Positions 1-8,835 of a stretch of DNA of 59,477 bases are shown here, in pieces (the first letter of the stretch is position 1; each line of letters starts with the position of its first letter). The notes under the pieces are model-generated. The model saw only the letters and a list, made by a program, of their open reading frames with translations, did no database searches and had not been told where the DNA came from. Where the stretch lies: contig JBLINY010000018.1 in the NCBI GenBank assembly GCA_047638695.1, positions 1-59,477 of the forward strand. The letters are read 5' to 3'. Both the position numbers and the translations under genes were made by a program. Origin of the DNA: JAHECQ01 sp047638695 (GTDB taxonomy: Bacteria; Actinomycetota; Acidimicrobiia; Acidimicrobiales; SZUA-35).

Positions 1-526
1 CCGAAGGAAGGATGTCGACCACGCTGTCGAGGAGATCGCCCACTCCCCTGCCGTGGAGCGCGCTCACCGGGTAAGGCGGTCCAAGCCCAAGACTGACCAG
101 CGCCCACGCCTGATCTTCATGGACCGCATCGTCGACCTTGTTGGCAACGACGAAAACCGGAGCCGTAACCGCTCGGAGCCGACGGACCACCTGATCGTCA
201 TCCTCGGTAACGCCAATGGCGGCATCCACCACGAACAGCAGCACGTCGGCCGTGTCGATGGCGGCCTCGGCCTGATTCGAGACCTTCTGATCGATCTCGG
301 TGCCACCAATCATCCAGCCGCCAGTGTCGACCAGCAAAAAGTCGTGGCCTTGCCACTCGGCCTCCACCGCTTTGCGGTCGCGGGTGACGCCAGGCTTTTC
401 TTCGACGATCGCTTCGCGGCGACCGAGGATGCGGTTCATCAGCGTCGACTTGCCAACGTTAGGCCGGCCGACGATGGCGACCACCGGAAGCTGTCCGGCG
501 GGAAGGGATGTAATTTCAGCCGTCAT
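1..526 (-). CDS. der: Ribosome-assembly GTPase Der (EngA), N-terminal part, cut by window edge
   Basis: Der is a tandem GTPase needed for maturation of the 50S ribosomal subunit in the cytoplasm. About 175 residues are present and hold a complete first GTPase domain: G1 GRPNVGKST near residue 20, the PGVTRD switch I, G3 DTGG, G4 NKVD and G5 SALHGRG. The second GTPase domain and the C-terminal KH-like domain would lie beyond the left edge. The start ATG (526-524) overlaps the stop of the upstream DUF512 gene as ATGA, so the two are probably translationally coupled. The reading frame is open to the edge, so nothing suggests damage. Confidence 0.95.
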   Translation of the reverse strand, partial: MTAEITSLPAGQLPVVAIVGRPNVGKSTLMNRILGRREAIVEEKPGVTRDRKAVEAEWQGHDFLLVDTGGWMIGGTEIDQKVSNQAEAAIDTADVLLFVVDAAIGVTEDDDQVVRRLRAVTAPVFVVANKVDDAVHEDQAWALVSLGLGPPYPVSALHGRGVGDLLDSVVDILPS

Positions 527-1935
527 GCGGGCTGCTCCTGACGTGGTGCGCCAGAGGCGACGAGGGCGGTCCGTAGTGCAACACCATCGGTGGTGATGAC
601 CTCGACCGGGCGAGGTAGCTCCTCGACGGACATACCGTCGAGGAAGACTCCGCCGGACAGGCACACGTCAGGAAGTAAGTAGCGGTGGCCGGCGGGCTCG
701 GCTTCGAGCACCCGGGCGATGTCGGCACCGACCATGAGGCCGGCAACTCCAATGTTTCCGCCGAAGAATCTGTTCTCGACCTCGATGACCCGCACCGCAG
801 GAAGATTGTCGTGCCCCTCACCAAGCTCGGCTACCAGAGGCTCGAGCACCTGGGCGCCATAGGGGCCGGTGAGAATGCCAATCGGTGCAGTCCGACGAGG
901 TAACAGCTGGACTCGCCCGGGCTGCGACGGATCGACCCGAGCAGCGCGATAACCCTCGGCCGGGGCACCATCGACCGCCGCGAAAAACCCCGACTTCGTA
1001 CCGGTAGCGGTCACCACCTCGCCTCGGAGTTCGCGTTCGAACGTACGGGCCATGCCAATCCCGTCTTCATGCATTGGGAAACCCTCATACGACTCGGCCG
1101 GAGGAAAGGGCCGGTCGGCGAGCAAATAGTACTCGTCCGCGACGAAGGCCACCCGTCGTCCAAAGAGTCGGAAGAAAATCTGTTGCCAGCGTTCAACCGT
1201 GTCAACGACGGCAGCGGCTTCGGCCATCGTGTGCGGCCGCATTTCAGGCTCATTCGAATGGTCGCTGATACCAAGTGGCACCACGGCGAGCGAAGCCAAC
1301 TCGGGGTATTCGTCCAGCACACCAGCGAGCGTTTGCTCCAGGGCGGCACCGTCATTCACACCGGGGCAGACGACAACTTGGCCGTGCACCTCGATCCCGT
1401 GATCAAGCAGGGCCCGCAGCCACCGCAAACTGGTGGCGCCTCTTCGATTGCGTAACATCTGGTTACGCAGCTCGGGATCGGTGGCGTGGATACTGACGTA
1501 GAGGGGCGACAGTCCCTCGGTGACAACCCGCTCGAGGTCGGCCTCGGTGAAGCGGGTGAGCGTCGTGAAGTTCCCGTAGAGAAATGACAGTCGAAAGTCG
1601 TCATCTTTCAACGACAGGCTCTTACGCATGCCGGGCGGGAGTTGGTAGATGAAACAAAAGGCGCAGTGGTTGTCGCAGGTTCGCACCTGGTCAAAAAGGG
1701 CCGACTGAACCTCGATGCCGAGCGGCTCGCCCTCGCCCTTTACGATCTCCACGGTGCGGGATAGTCCACCTCGATCGACCTCAAGAGCTAGCTCGGCCTC
1801 ATCCACCACGAGTTGGTACTGGATGACGTCACGTGGCGTTTCGCCATTGATCGTGAGCAGGACATCACCGACGGTGATACCCGCACGTTCTGCCGGAGAA
1901 CCCGGCTGAACAAGGATCACCAAAGGAGCAGCCAC
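523..1935 (-). CDS. DUF512 protein: PDZ-like domain plus radical-SAM-type iron-sulfur domain
   Basis: The protein starts with a PDZ-like segment (roughly residues 1-45) and then has the CX3CX2C cluster C-D-N-H-C-A-F-C near residue 87. That spacing is typical of radical SAM enzymes and of the DUF512 family that sits next to der in many bacteria. The family has no settled reaction; a redox or SAM-dependent role linked to der or to cofactor assembly is inference. The GTG at 1935 is preferred over the TTG three bases upstream, because a TACAAT element lies exactly six bases before it and no Shine-Dalgarno sequence is visible. The length of about 470 residues is normal for the family. Confidence 0.88.
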   Translation of the reverse strand: MAAPLVILVQPGSPAERAGITVGDVLLTINGETPRDVIQYQLVVDEAELALEVDRGGLSRTVEIVKGEGEPLGIEVQSALFDQVRTCDNHCAFCFIYQLPPGMRKSLSLKDDDFRLSFLYGNFTTLTRFTEADLERVVTEGLSPLYVSIHATDPELRNQMLRNRRGATSLRWLRALLDHGIEVHGQVVVCPGVNDGAALEQTLAGVLDEYPELASLAVVPLGISDHSNEPEMRPHTMAEAAAVVDTVERWQQIFFRLFGRRVAFVADEYYLLADRPFPPAESYEGFPMHEDGIGMARTFERELRGEVVTATGTKSGFFAAVDGAPAEGYRAARVDPSQPGRVQLLPRRTAPIGILTGPYGAQVLEPLVAELGEGHDNLPAVRVIEVENRFFGGNIGVAGLMVGADIARVLEAEPAGHRYLLPDVCLSGGVFLDGMSVEELPRPVEVITTDGVALRTALVASGAPRQEQPA

Positions 1936-1941
1936 CAATAG

Positions 1942-1947
1942 ATTGTA
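1942..1947 (-). promoter_or_regulatory. -10 element of a probable leaderless promoter for DUF512-der
   Basis: On the minus strand TACAAT is followed by six bases and then the GTG start. This is the classic geometry of actinobacterial leaderless genes. No purine-rich ribosome binding site lies between. Confidence 0.55.
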
Positions 1948-2001
1948 GGGACAAACGGCGTCGAGGCATCCAGAAGGGGGATCACAGCGAAATACTCATC
2001 A

Positions 2002-3249
2002 ATGCGTCTCGCGATTATCGGCTCAGGTATTGCCGGGCTGACCTGCTCTCACGTGTTGGGCCGCGCCCATGATGTCGTGCTCTACGAGGCCGACGATCGC
2101 CTGGGCGGCCACGCCAATACGGTGACGGTGCACGACCCGGAAGCGGGAGAGCTGCAAGTCGATACTGGCTTCATCGTGCACAACGACCGCAATTATCCGA
2201 ACTTCGTGCGCCTACTCACAGAGCTTCGAATAGGGACCATCGACACGGAGATGAGCTTTGCCGTTTCCGACCGATCGAGTGGCTTTGCGTACCGCGCCAC
2301 CAATCTCGACACTCTTTTCGCCGACCGCTCGAACGCTCTACGACCCGCCATGTGGCGAATGTTGGTCGACATCGCCCGCTTCTACCGGTTGGCCAATCGG
2401 TATCTGGCAGCCGGCGGCGACGATCGGTCGATCGGTTCCTTTCTCACCGAGGGCAACTTCTCCCCTGCCTTCATAGATCTGCACCTCGTGCCGATGGGAG
2501 CCGCCGTTTGGTCGGCCGATCCGTCGACCTTCGATGATATTCCGGCCCACTCGTTGCTGAGCTTCTTGTCGAATCACGGACTGCTCGGCATCGGCAACCG
2601 ACCACAGTGGCGCACGATCGAAGGCGGGTCGCGTACCTACGTCGACGCAATTGCCTCTCGGTTTCGGGGCGAGATCCGGCTGTCGACCCCCGTGGCTGAG
2701 GTGGTGCGAACCAATGACGGCGTTGTCGTCGTCGATAGGGCTGGGGAGCGGCAACACTTCGATCGAGTGATCCTGGCATGCCACAGCGACCAGGCACTTC
2801 GGCTTCTTGCCGACCCATTGCCGACCGAACGCCGAGTATTGAGCGCGTTCCGCTACCAGCCCAATCGAGCCATCCTGCACACCGACACAGCGATGTTGCC
2901 CGAACTGCCAAAGGTATGGGCTGCCTGGAACTACGAGCACCACGGCCCCAACGATCTGGCCGCAAACGTCACCTATGACATGACCAACCTGCAACGCTTG
3001 CCGGGCGCCAATCGCTACCTGGTCAGCCTCAACCCGGCCGATCGCATTGCTCGGGGCCGCACCATCGCCTCGTTCGACTACTCCCACCCGGTTTTTGACC
3101 AGCCCGCAGTGGAAGCCCAAGCCGCCTTCGACAAAATCGATGGCGAGGGCGGTGTGCATTTCTGTGGGGCCTACTGGGGCCACGGTTTTCACGAGGACGG
3201 GATGGTCTCGGCCTTACGGGTCTGTCAAGCGCTCGGGGTCGACTGGTGA
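2002..3249 (+). CDS. FAD-dependent amine-oxidase-like oxidoreductase of a fatty-acid-modification cassette
   Basis: The N-terminus carries the dinucleotide-binding fingerprint GSGIAG (residues 7-12), followed by the second-strand acid and the RLGGHANTV segment seen in flavin amine oxidases and phytoene-desaturase-like enzymes. The length of 415 residues matches the NAD/FAD proteins that usually precede DUF1365 and a cyclopropane-fatty-acid-synthase-like methyltransferase. It overlaps DUF1365 by four bases (GTGA), so it heads a three-gene translationally coupled cassette. In Rhodobacter a similar set has been linked to furan-fatty-acid formation (from memory). By analogy it may dehydrogenate or oxidise an acyl chain that the methyltransferase modifies. 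The exact substrate is unknown. Confidence 0.85.
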   Translation: MRLAIIGSGIAGLTCSHVLGRAHDVVLYEADDRLGGHANTVTVHDPEAGELQVDTGFIVHNDRNYPNFVRLLTELRIGTIDTEMSFAVSDRSSGFAYRATNLDTLFADRSNALRPAMWRMLVDIARFYRLANRYLAAGGDDRSIGSFLTEGNFSPAFIDLHLVPMGAAVWSADPSTFDDIPAHSLLSFLSNHGLLGIGNRPQWRTIEGGSRTYVDAIASRFRGEIRLSTPVAEVVRTNDGVVVVDRAGERQHFDRVILACHSDQALRLLADPLPTERRVLSAFRYQPNRAILHTDTAMLPELPKVWAAWNYEHHGPNDLAANVTYDMTNLQRLPGANRYLVSLNPADRIARGRTIASFDYSHPVFDQPAVEAQAAFDKIDGEGGVHFCGAYWGHGFHEDGMVSALRVCQALGVDW

Positions 3250-4019
3250 GAGCGGGCGCCGCCAGTCTTTGCCCTGGGCAGGTGTGGCACCGACGCCTTA
3301 GGCCGACGACTCACGAATTCCTCTACCCGGTCCGACAGGTGTGGATCGACCCGGATCGACCCGACGAGCTGTTCGGCCGCTCCTCGCTCTGGTCGAGCAA
3401 CCGGCCTCGGCCGGTTCGATTCCGAACGTCTGACTACGGCGATGAACGGCCGCTGTCACTCGCTGAGCAGGCCCGTACCGACCTCTCTTCGGCCCTTGGT
3501 CATTACCCGGTCGGTGCCGTGCGAATGCTCTCCCAACCCCGCCGCTGGGGTTGGCTCTTCAATCCCATCACACTGTTCTTCGTATGGGATGACGATCCCG
3601 ACCGGCCCGTCGGCGTCGTGCTGGAAGTCACCAATACTCCGTGGAAAGAGCGGCATCGCTATGGGTTGCTACTCGAAGCCGACGTCGATGGCTGGCAAGC
3701 CGAATTCAACAAAGAACTCCACGTCTCGCCCTTTCTCAGCAGCGACGTTGCCTACCGACTGAAGGTCACCGAGCCAACGACCACCACGCTTGCGGTCAAC
3801 ATCGACGTGATAGATGACGAGGGTGAATCAATCGTGCAGACCGCCCTCACCGTCGAGCGCCGACCGGCATCGAAGAGCGCTCTGAGCAGAGAGGCGCTGA
3901 GGCTCTCCGCTCCAACCCATCGGGTGACCCTTGGCATCCACCTTCAGGCCGCTCGCCTCATCTTGAAACGGGTGCCGTTTGTTCCTCACCCGAAGAACCA
4001 CCAGGGAGCTACAACATGA
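3246..4019 (+). CDS. DUF1365 family protein
   Basis: This 257-residue protein shows typical DUF1365 landmarks: the N-terminal segment with HEFLYPVRQVWIDPD, the central GWLFNPITLFFVWD, the VTNTPWKERHRY stretch, and the late KELHVSPFL segment. The family is nearly always encoded between an FAD oxidoreductase and a cyclopropane-fatty-acid-synthase homologue, as here, and its biochemical role is not firmly established. Translation starts at a GTG that overlaps the upstream stop, and its own stop overlaps the next ATG (ATGA). Coupled synthesis of the three proteins is therefore likely. Confidence 0.88.
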   Translation: MRAGAASLCPGQVWHRRLRPTTHEFLYPVRQVWIDPDRPDELFGRSSLWSSNRPRPVRFRTSDYGDERPLSLAEQARTDLSSALGHYPVGAVRMLSQPRRWGWLFNPITLFFVWDDDPDRPVGVVLEVTNTPWKERHRYGLLLEADVDGWQAEFNKELHVSPFLSSDVAYRLKVTEPTTTTLAVNIDVIDDEGESIVQTALTVERRPASKSALSREALRLSAPTHRVTLGIHLQAARLILKRVPFVPHPKNHQGATT

Positions 4020-5338
4020 CCACTTCCGTCCAGCGAAATGAAGCGAGGTCGACGGTTCGACCGCAGCGGCTCCTGGACCGAGCTGGCGGTGAAAGAGGAG
4101 CCCCGTCGGCGTTGACAGAACGGGCGGCTCGAGCAACCTGTCACAAACTCATGTCGCGCATGACACTCGACCGTCTCACGGTTGTCGAAGACGGCGAAAT
4201 TAGCCTCTATGGAGCAACCGACGGAGAGCTAGAGGCCGCGATTGAGATTCACGATGCCCGGGCATGGACGGCGCTGTTGCGGGAAGGCTCGATCGGGCTT
4301 GGACGCGGCTACTTCGAGGGCTGGTGGGACAGCGACGACCCGACGACCGTCGTTCGGATCATCATCCGCAACATCGAACCGGTAGACGAATTACGAAATC
4401 AGTTCACCGAGGCAACAAGCTGGCTGACGAACCGCTTGCGCCGCCTGCATCCTTCGCGGGCCGCGAACCTCCGGCGGAGGAACCGAGAAGACATTGCCAG
4501 CCACTACGACCTTGGCAACGAGTTCTTCCAGCTCTTCCTCGATGAAACACTCACCTACTCGTCTGCGATCTTCCCATCAGCCGAGGCCGCGTTGGCCGAG
4601 GGCAGCGCCTACAAATACGATCGCCTTCTCAGCAAGATTGGCGTGCAGTCGGGGCACCGACTTCTCGAGATTGGGACTGGCTGGGGTGGTTTCGCTTTGC
4701 GGGCCGCCGACACCACCGGATGCAGCGTGACGACCACCACCATCTCCGACGAGCAACTGAAGGAAGCCCGACGGCGAGTGGCCGTGGCCGGACGCTCCGA
4801 TTCTGTTGAGCTTCTCAACCGCGACTGGCGAGACCTCGAAGGCCAGTTCGACCGCATCGTGTCCATCGAGATGATCGAAGCAGTCGACTGGTTGGACTAC
4901 GACCACTACTTCCGCACCATCGAAAGCTGCCTGGTACCCGACGGTCTGGTGGCTATTCAAGCAATCTGTGTCCCTGACCGACGTTATGAACGCACCAAGA
5001 ACACAGAGGACTTCATACGACGCTTCGTTTTCCCAGGCGGGTTCCTACCCTCGCTTGGTGCCATCGGCCGTTCGGTGAGTTCCGCCACTCGCCTTCAGAT
5101 GGTGGATGTAGAGGATCTCTCGGCTCACTACGCCGAGACCCTGCGACGCTGGCGTCTTCGCTTCGACGAACGCGAAGAAGAAGTACAAGCCCTTGGGCTT
5201 GACCAGCGCTTTATTCGACTTTGGCGCTTCTATCTCGCCTACTGCGAGGCAGGCTTCCTCGAACGGCACTGCACCGTCAACCAGATCATTTTGGCTGGCC
5301 GCCGATGGCGGCCCAATGATCTATCACTCCGCCCCTGA
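4016..5338 (+). CDS. Cyclopropane-fatty-acyl-phospholipid-synthase-like SAM methyltransferase
   Basis: The 440-residue protein has the CFA synthase layout: an N-terminal lipid-binding part, then HYDLGNEFF (163-171), the conserved YSSA near 181, and the SAM-binding loop EIGTGWGGFALR at 218-229. The later motifs IEMIEAV and the C-terminal region from about 380 are also typical. Such enzymes transfer a methylene or methyl group from S-adenosylmethionine to a double bond of a phospholipid acyl chain. Placement after an FAD oxidoreductase and DUF1365 suggests a modified (methyl-branched, cyclopropane or furan) fatty acid rather than simple cyclopropanation. That is inference from context. Confidence 0.9.
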   Translation: MTTSVQRNEARSTVRPQRLLDRAGGERGAPSALTERAARATCHKLMSRMTLDRLTVVEDGEISLYGATDGELEAAIEIHDARAWTALLREGSIGLGRGYFEGWWDSDDPTTVVRIIIRNIEPVDELRNQFTEATSWLTNRLRRLHPSRAANLRRRNREDIASHYDLGNEFFQLFLDETLTYSSAIFPSAEAALAEGSAYKYDRLLSKIGVQSGHRLLEIGTGWGGFALRAADTTGCSVTTTTISDEQLKEARRRVAVAGRSDSVELLNRDWRDLEGQFDRIVSIEMIEAVDWLDYDHYFRTIESCLVPDGLVAIQAICVPDRRYERTKNTEDFIRRFVFPGGFLPSLGAIGRSVSSATRLQMVDVEDLSAHYAETLRRWRLRFDEREEEVQALGLDQRFIRLWRFYLAYCEAGFLERHCTVNQIILAGRRWRPNDLSLRP

Positions 5339-5343
5339 ACCAT

Positions 5344-6408
5344 TTGACGCAACCAGTCCTCTACTCTGAGGCCGTGGCCGTCGACCGAGTCTTGTTGTGT
5401 GCGCCGCGCGGATTCTGCGCTGGTGTCGAGATGGCAATCAAGGCGCTCTCCTGGATGGTTCGAGCCTTCGAACCGCCCGTGTACTGCTATCACGAGATCG
5501 TCCACAACAAGCGTGTGGTCGAGCGGTTCATCGATCAGGGTGTCATCTTCGTCGACGACATCGCTGAGGTGCCGATCGGGCGACCCATCATGCTGTCGGC
5601 TCATGGCTCAGCGCCAGAGGTCGTAGCGGCAGCCAAAGAACGCGGGAGCTACGTCGTCGACGCAGTATGTCCGCTGGTCACCAAGGTGCACCACGAGGTG
5701 AAGGTGCGGGCCGAGAAGGGGTTTCGCATCATCTATGTCGGTCATGACGGCCACGAAGAAGCGGTCGGCACCATGGCCGTCGCCCCGTCGTCCATCAGCA
5801 GGGTCGAATCAGTCGCCGAAGTCGAGGCGCTGCCCGAGTTCGAGGAGCCGACCGCGTTGCTGGCTCAGACAACCTTGTCCCATCGCGATTGGTCAGAGAT
5901 CGCTGACTCGGCCCGAGCCCGGTTCCCCGACCTTTGGCAGCCGGGCCGTAGTGATCTGTGTTTTGCCACCACGAACCGCCAGTCGGCGCTCACCGCCATT
6001 GCATCAAGCTGCGACGCCGTCGTGGTGATTGGATCAGCGAACAGTTCAAACACCAACGCTCTTGCCAGCCTGGCACGCGAGGCCGGTTGCGACGATGTCT
6101 ACCGTATTGACGGCCCCGAGGAGCTGCCCGACAACCTGTCGGGCATCATCGGCGTCACTGCCGGCGCATCGGCCGCAGAAGATGTTGTGGCATCGGTGAT
6201 CAAGCACTTGTCACCTGTCCACGGTGTCGACGAGATCCGGATCACAGAAGAAGACGAGTACTTCCCACCGCCCCGCAACCTTCGTGAGCTTCTGCAAGCA
6301 GTCGACGTCGTCGCGACCTTGGGACTGGGCGGATCGGTCCCCGACCGTCTGGATCTCAACGACCGTCAGATCGACGCCTCGGATGTGCTCGTGGCGCTCG
6401 ATCCGTAG
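5344..6408 (+). CDS. ispH: 4-hydroxy-3-methylbut-2-enyl diphosphate reductase
   Basis: IspH performs the last step of the MEP isoprenoid pathway, reducing HMBPP to IPP and DMAPP with a [4Fe-4S] cluster. The three cluster cysteines are visible in PRGFCAGV, VDAVCPLVTKVH and SDLCFATTNRQ. The AHG and NSSNTNAL motifs of the substrate site are present as well. The open frame begins with TTG five bases after the methyltransferase stop; a GTG at 5374 (344 residues, beginning MAVDRVLL) fits the usual N-terminus better and is an alternative start. IspH is often linked to cmk and plsC. Here it faces them from the opposite strand. Confidence 0.95.
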   Translation: MTQPVLYSEAVAVDRVLLCAPRGFCAGVEMAIKALSWMVRAFEPPVYCYHEIVHNKRVVERFIDQGVIFVDDIAEVPIGRPIMLSAHGSAPEVVAAAKERGSYVVDAVCPLVTKVHHEVKVRAEKGFRIIYVGHDGHEEAVGTMAVAPSSISRVESVAEVEALPEFEEPTALLAQTTLSHRDWSEIADSARARFPDLWQPGRSDLCFATTNRQSALTAIASSCDAVVVIGSANSSNTNALASLAREAGCDDVYRIDGPEELPDNLSGIIGVTAGASAAEDVVASVIKHLSPVHGVDEIRITEEDEYFPPPRNLRELLQAVDVVATLGLGGSVPDRLDLNDRQIDASDVLVALDP

Positions 6409-6418
6409 TTCGAGCGCC
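6393..6418. terminator. Hairpin between convergent ispH and plsC
   Basis: A perfect nine-base stem (GGCGCTCGA / TCGAGCGCC) with an eight-base loop overlaps the ispH stop and lies just before the convergent plsC stop. No T-tract follows on either strand, so a bidirectional terminator or mRNA end-protecting hairpin is only inferred. Confidence 0.4.
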
Positions 6419-6421
6419 CGT

Positions 6422-7084
6422 TCAGGCCCCAGCCTTGATCTGAGCTTCATCGAAGAGAGCTTGCAAGGTCTGGTGAAGCTCATTCGACATGGCGTGCACT
6501 TGGCTTCGCTTCGCTCGGCCTCCTGCCTCAACAGCGGGGGGCCAAATCGGCTCACCGACCACGAGCACAACCTTGGTCGGCCGCAGGAACCTGCCACCAA
6601 TCGGCAGTGCCCGCTGGGCTCCGCCGATACCGATTGGCACCAGTGGAGTTCCAGCCCGGCACGCCAGAAAGGCAGCGCCCTCTTTCAGCGGCTGAACAAG
6701 CGGCCCTTCAAATCGGGTGGCCTCGGGGAACACAACAAGCGGGTGGCCGTCTTCGAGGAGGCTTTGCGCTAGGCGAAGCGCAGCTCGGTCGGTGAACTCT
6801 CGTTCAACGGGGAAGCCGCCAACCGCGGTCAGAAACCAGCCAAACACTGGAACAGCGAAGTACTTGTCGGCCCCCATGTAGCGGAGCATCCGGCCGCTGC
6901 TGATGCCAACAACCGGTGTGTCGAGAATGGAACGATGGGCACCGGGCGCCAACACAAACCCGCCCGTCTCCGGAATATTTTCCGCGCCGTGGACCTCGAG
7001 TCTCAACCACACTCGGAAGAACGCAGCGAGCGTGCGCCGGAGCGCCTGATAGAAAAGTCGTGACCCAAGGCTGAGGTCAGCCAT
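6422..7084 (-). CDS. plsC: 1-acyl-sn-glycerol-3-phosphate acyltransferase (PlsC family)
   Basis: The protein acylates lysophosphatidic acid to phosphatidic acid at the inner membrane. The catalytic HX4D motif is HRSILD (residues 50-55) and the substrate-binding block FPEATR is at 119-124, replacing the common EGTR. A hydrophobic N-terminal stretch gives membrane association. The length of 220 residues is normal. Its start overlaps the end of cmk by eight bases, a neighbour pair (cmk-plsC) conserved in many Gram-positive bacteria. It is the last gene of the leftward scpA operon. Confidence 0.9.
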   Translation of the reverse strand: MADLSLGSRLFYQALRRTLAAFFRVWLRLEVHGAENIPETGGFVLAPGAHRSILDTPVVGISSGRMLRYMGADKYFAVPVFGWFLTAVGGFPVEREFTDRAALRLAQSLLEDGHPLVVFPEATRFEGPLVQPLKEGAAFLACRAGTPLVPIGIGGAQRALPIGGRFLRPTKVVLVVGEPIWPPAVEAGGRAKRSQVHAMSNELHQTLQALFDEAQIKAGA

Positions 7085-7745
7085 TGCCCCGCAGCTCCGC
7101 GACGAGCAGGGCCACCACCTCAGCGATCGTCAAATCGCTGGTGTCGAGCTCGATAGCACCGTCGGCCCTGCGCAGCGGATCGTGTTGCCGCTCGGAATCA
7201 AGGGCGTCGCGTCGAGCCAGATCGACTGCCACTGCGGCAACGTCAACTCCAACAACTTCGCCGGCCCGTCGAGCGGCGCGAACCTCGGGCCGAGCCGAGA
7301 GATAGACCTTCAGCGAAGCGTCAGGGAACACGACCGAACCAATATCACGGCCTTCGAGCACACCGCCGCCGCGCCGCCGAGTCCATTCCCGTTGGCGCGA
7401 GACCAGCTCGCGTCGGACCTCGGGATTCGCGGCCACGAACGAAACGGCGCGGGTCACCTCAGGGCCGCGAATCTCGATTGTGGCGTCGATGTAGTCGACG
7501 ACCACCGACCCATCGCTCTCGAGCACGAGCTCGACATCTCGCGCCACCGCCCCAACTGCTTCGACATCATCGGGGTCGATACCGCGTCGCAAAACGGCAA
7601 AAGTCACGCCGCGGTACATGGCCCCGGTATCGAGGTAGTCGAGGTCAACGGCCTCGGCGAGGAGGCGAGCAACGGTCGATTTGCCAGAGCCTGCCGGACC
7701 GTCGATGGCGACCACCACGCCAATGTCATCGCCTAGTTCGCTCAT
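7077..7745 (-). CDS. cmk: Cytidylate kinase
   Basis: Cmk phosphorylates CMP and dCMP using ATP. The P-loop GPAGSGKST sits at residues 16-24, followed by the CMP-site segments YLDTGAMYRG and EGRDIGSVVFPDA. At 222 residues it has normal family size. The ATG at 7745 is preferred over an in-frame GTG at 7772 because AGGAG lies seven bases before it and the GTG would extend into tyrA. Gene order tyrA-cmk-plsC suggests one transcript. Confidence 0.93.
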   Translation of the reverse strand: MSELGDDIGVVVAIDGPAGSGKSTVARLLAEAVDLDYLDTGAMYRGVTFAVLRRGIDPDDVEAVGAVARDVELVLESDGSVVVDYIDATIEIRGPEVTRAVSFVAANPEVRRELVSRQREWTRRRGGGVLEGRDIGSVVFPDASLKVYLSARPEVRAARRAGEVVGVDVAAVAVDLARRDALDSERQHDPLRRADGAIELDTSDLTIAEVVALLVAELRGNG

Positions 7746-7758
7746 CGCAGCTCCTGCT

Positions 7759-8835
7759 TCATGTGAGAGCACGCAGTGTCGGCCGGTATGACCGAGCCAT
7801 CAGGCCACCCATCAACCGTTCAGCCAGATCGGCATCGACCATCAGGAGCATCACGCCCCGACCACCCTCGCCCGAGTGACTGATATCGAGATCGAGAATA
7901 TTCACATCAAGCTCCGACGCCAGCGTGGCGATGGCCGCGATTTCACCGGGGCGATCCGGGATGGGCACCGCAACTTCTGCCACCCGCTCGGCGACACGGA
8001 ACCCGGTCGGCAGGTTGGTGCGGGCTTGGCGAGCCTTGTTCAGAAGCGTGAGTAAGCCGTCGCGATTCTCCGACTCGATCAGGCCCTTGATGTCGGCCAA
8101 AGCCTCGATCAGACCATCGATGCCGTGCATGATGGCCTCGCTATTGGCGAGGCAAATGTCGGGCCAGATAGTTGGACGACCGGAGGAGATACGGGTCATG
8201 TCCCGAAAGCCGCCAGCGGCAAGTCGCAAAAGAGCCCGGTGCTCGACCGAGGTGTCGTCGGCCAAGCACATGAGTGCGGCGGCAGTGAGATGCGGAACAT
8301 GGGACACCTGAGCGACAAGCTCGTCATGAACCTGAGGCGCCAGCGCGATGACCTCCGAACCAAGGCTGCGGATGATGCCGGCGACCGCAGCGAACGACGC
8401 TTCGTCCGTGGCGTCGGTCGGAGTGAGCACCCACATGGCGCCGCTGAAGAGATCAGGGTCGGCGCCGCGAACGCCATCCTGCTCTGAGCCGGCCATCGGA
8501 TGGCCGCCGACGAAACGCGGGTGGTCGACGAGTCGACAAACCTCTGCCTTGGTTGACCCAACATCAGTGACCAAGCCCTCGGAGGCAGCGAGAGTTTCGA
8601 GCGCCAACTGGGGAATCGCCCCGACAGGCGCGGCAATAAACGTCACTTCAGCCGATGGATCAGGGCCTGCGATGTCGGCGACACCGAGCTCGACCGCTTC
8701 GGCCGCCACGTCGGCGTCGGCGTCAACAACTGACACATGCCAGCCTCGAATTCGAAGTGCCTTGCCGACCGAGCCACCGATCAGGCCGGAGCCGATAATG
8801 GCGGCCCGCCGCTGCGGAGCTTGATGATCGGTCAG
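7759..8835 (-). CDS. tyrA: Prephenate dehydrogenase with C-terminal ACT domain, probable CTG start
   Basis: TyrA oxidatively decarboxylates prephenate on the way to tyrosine. The NAD-binding loop GSGLIGGS (residues 15-22), the catalytic-site segment GGHPMAGSE and a C-terminal ACT regulatory domain (about residues 275-358) are visible. The first ordinary start codon in frame, GTG at 8736, would delete the whole nucleotide-binding loop. No ATG, GTG or TTG exists between the upstream in-frame TGA and this GTG. A CTG at 8835-8833 overlaps the aroH stop as CTGA and has a strong GAGGAAGG ribosome binding site about ten bases upstream, so I place the start there (358 residues). Confidence 0.88.
   Translation of the reverse strand: MTDHQAPQRRAAIIGSGLIGGSVGKALRIRGWHVSVVDADADVAAEAVELGVADIAGPDPSAEVTFIAAPVGAIPQLALETLAASEGLVTDVGSTKAEVCRLVDHPRFVGGHPMAGSEQDGVRGADPDLFSGAMWVLTPTDATDEASFAAVAGIIRSLGSEVIALAPQVHDELVAQVSHVPHLTAAALMCLADDTSVEHRALLRLAAGGFRDMTRISSGRPTIWPDICLANSEAIMHGIDGLIEALADIKGLIESENRDGLLTLLNKARQARTNLPTGFRVAERVAEVAVPIPDRPGEIAAIATLASELDVNILDLDISHSGEGGRGVMLLMVDADLAERLMGGLMARSYRPTLRALT

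Noticed and set aside
8734..8736. GTG as start of tyrA
   Set aside because: It would delete the nucleotide-binding loop that is clearly encoded upstream in the same frame.
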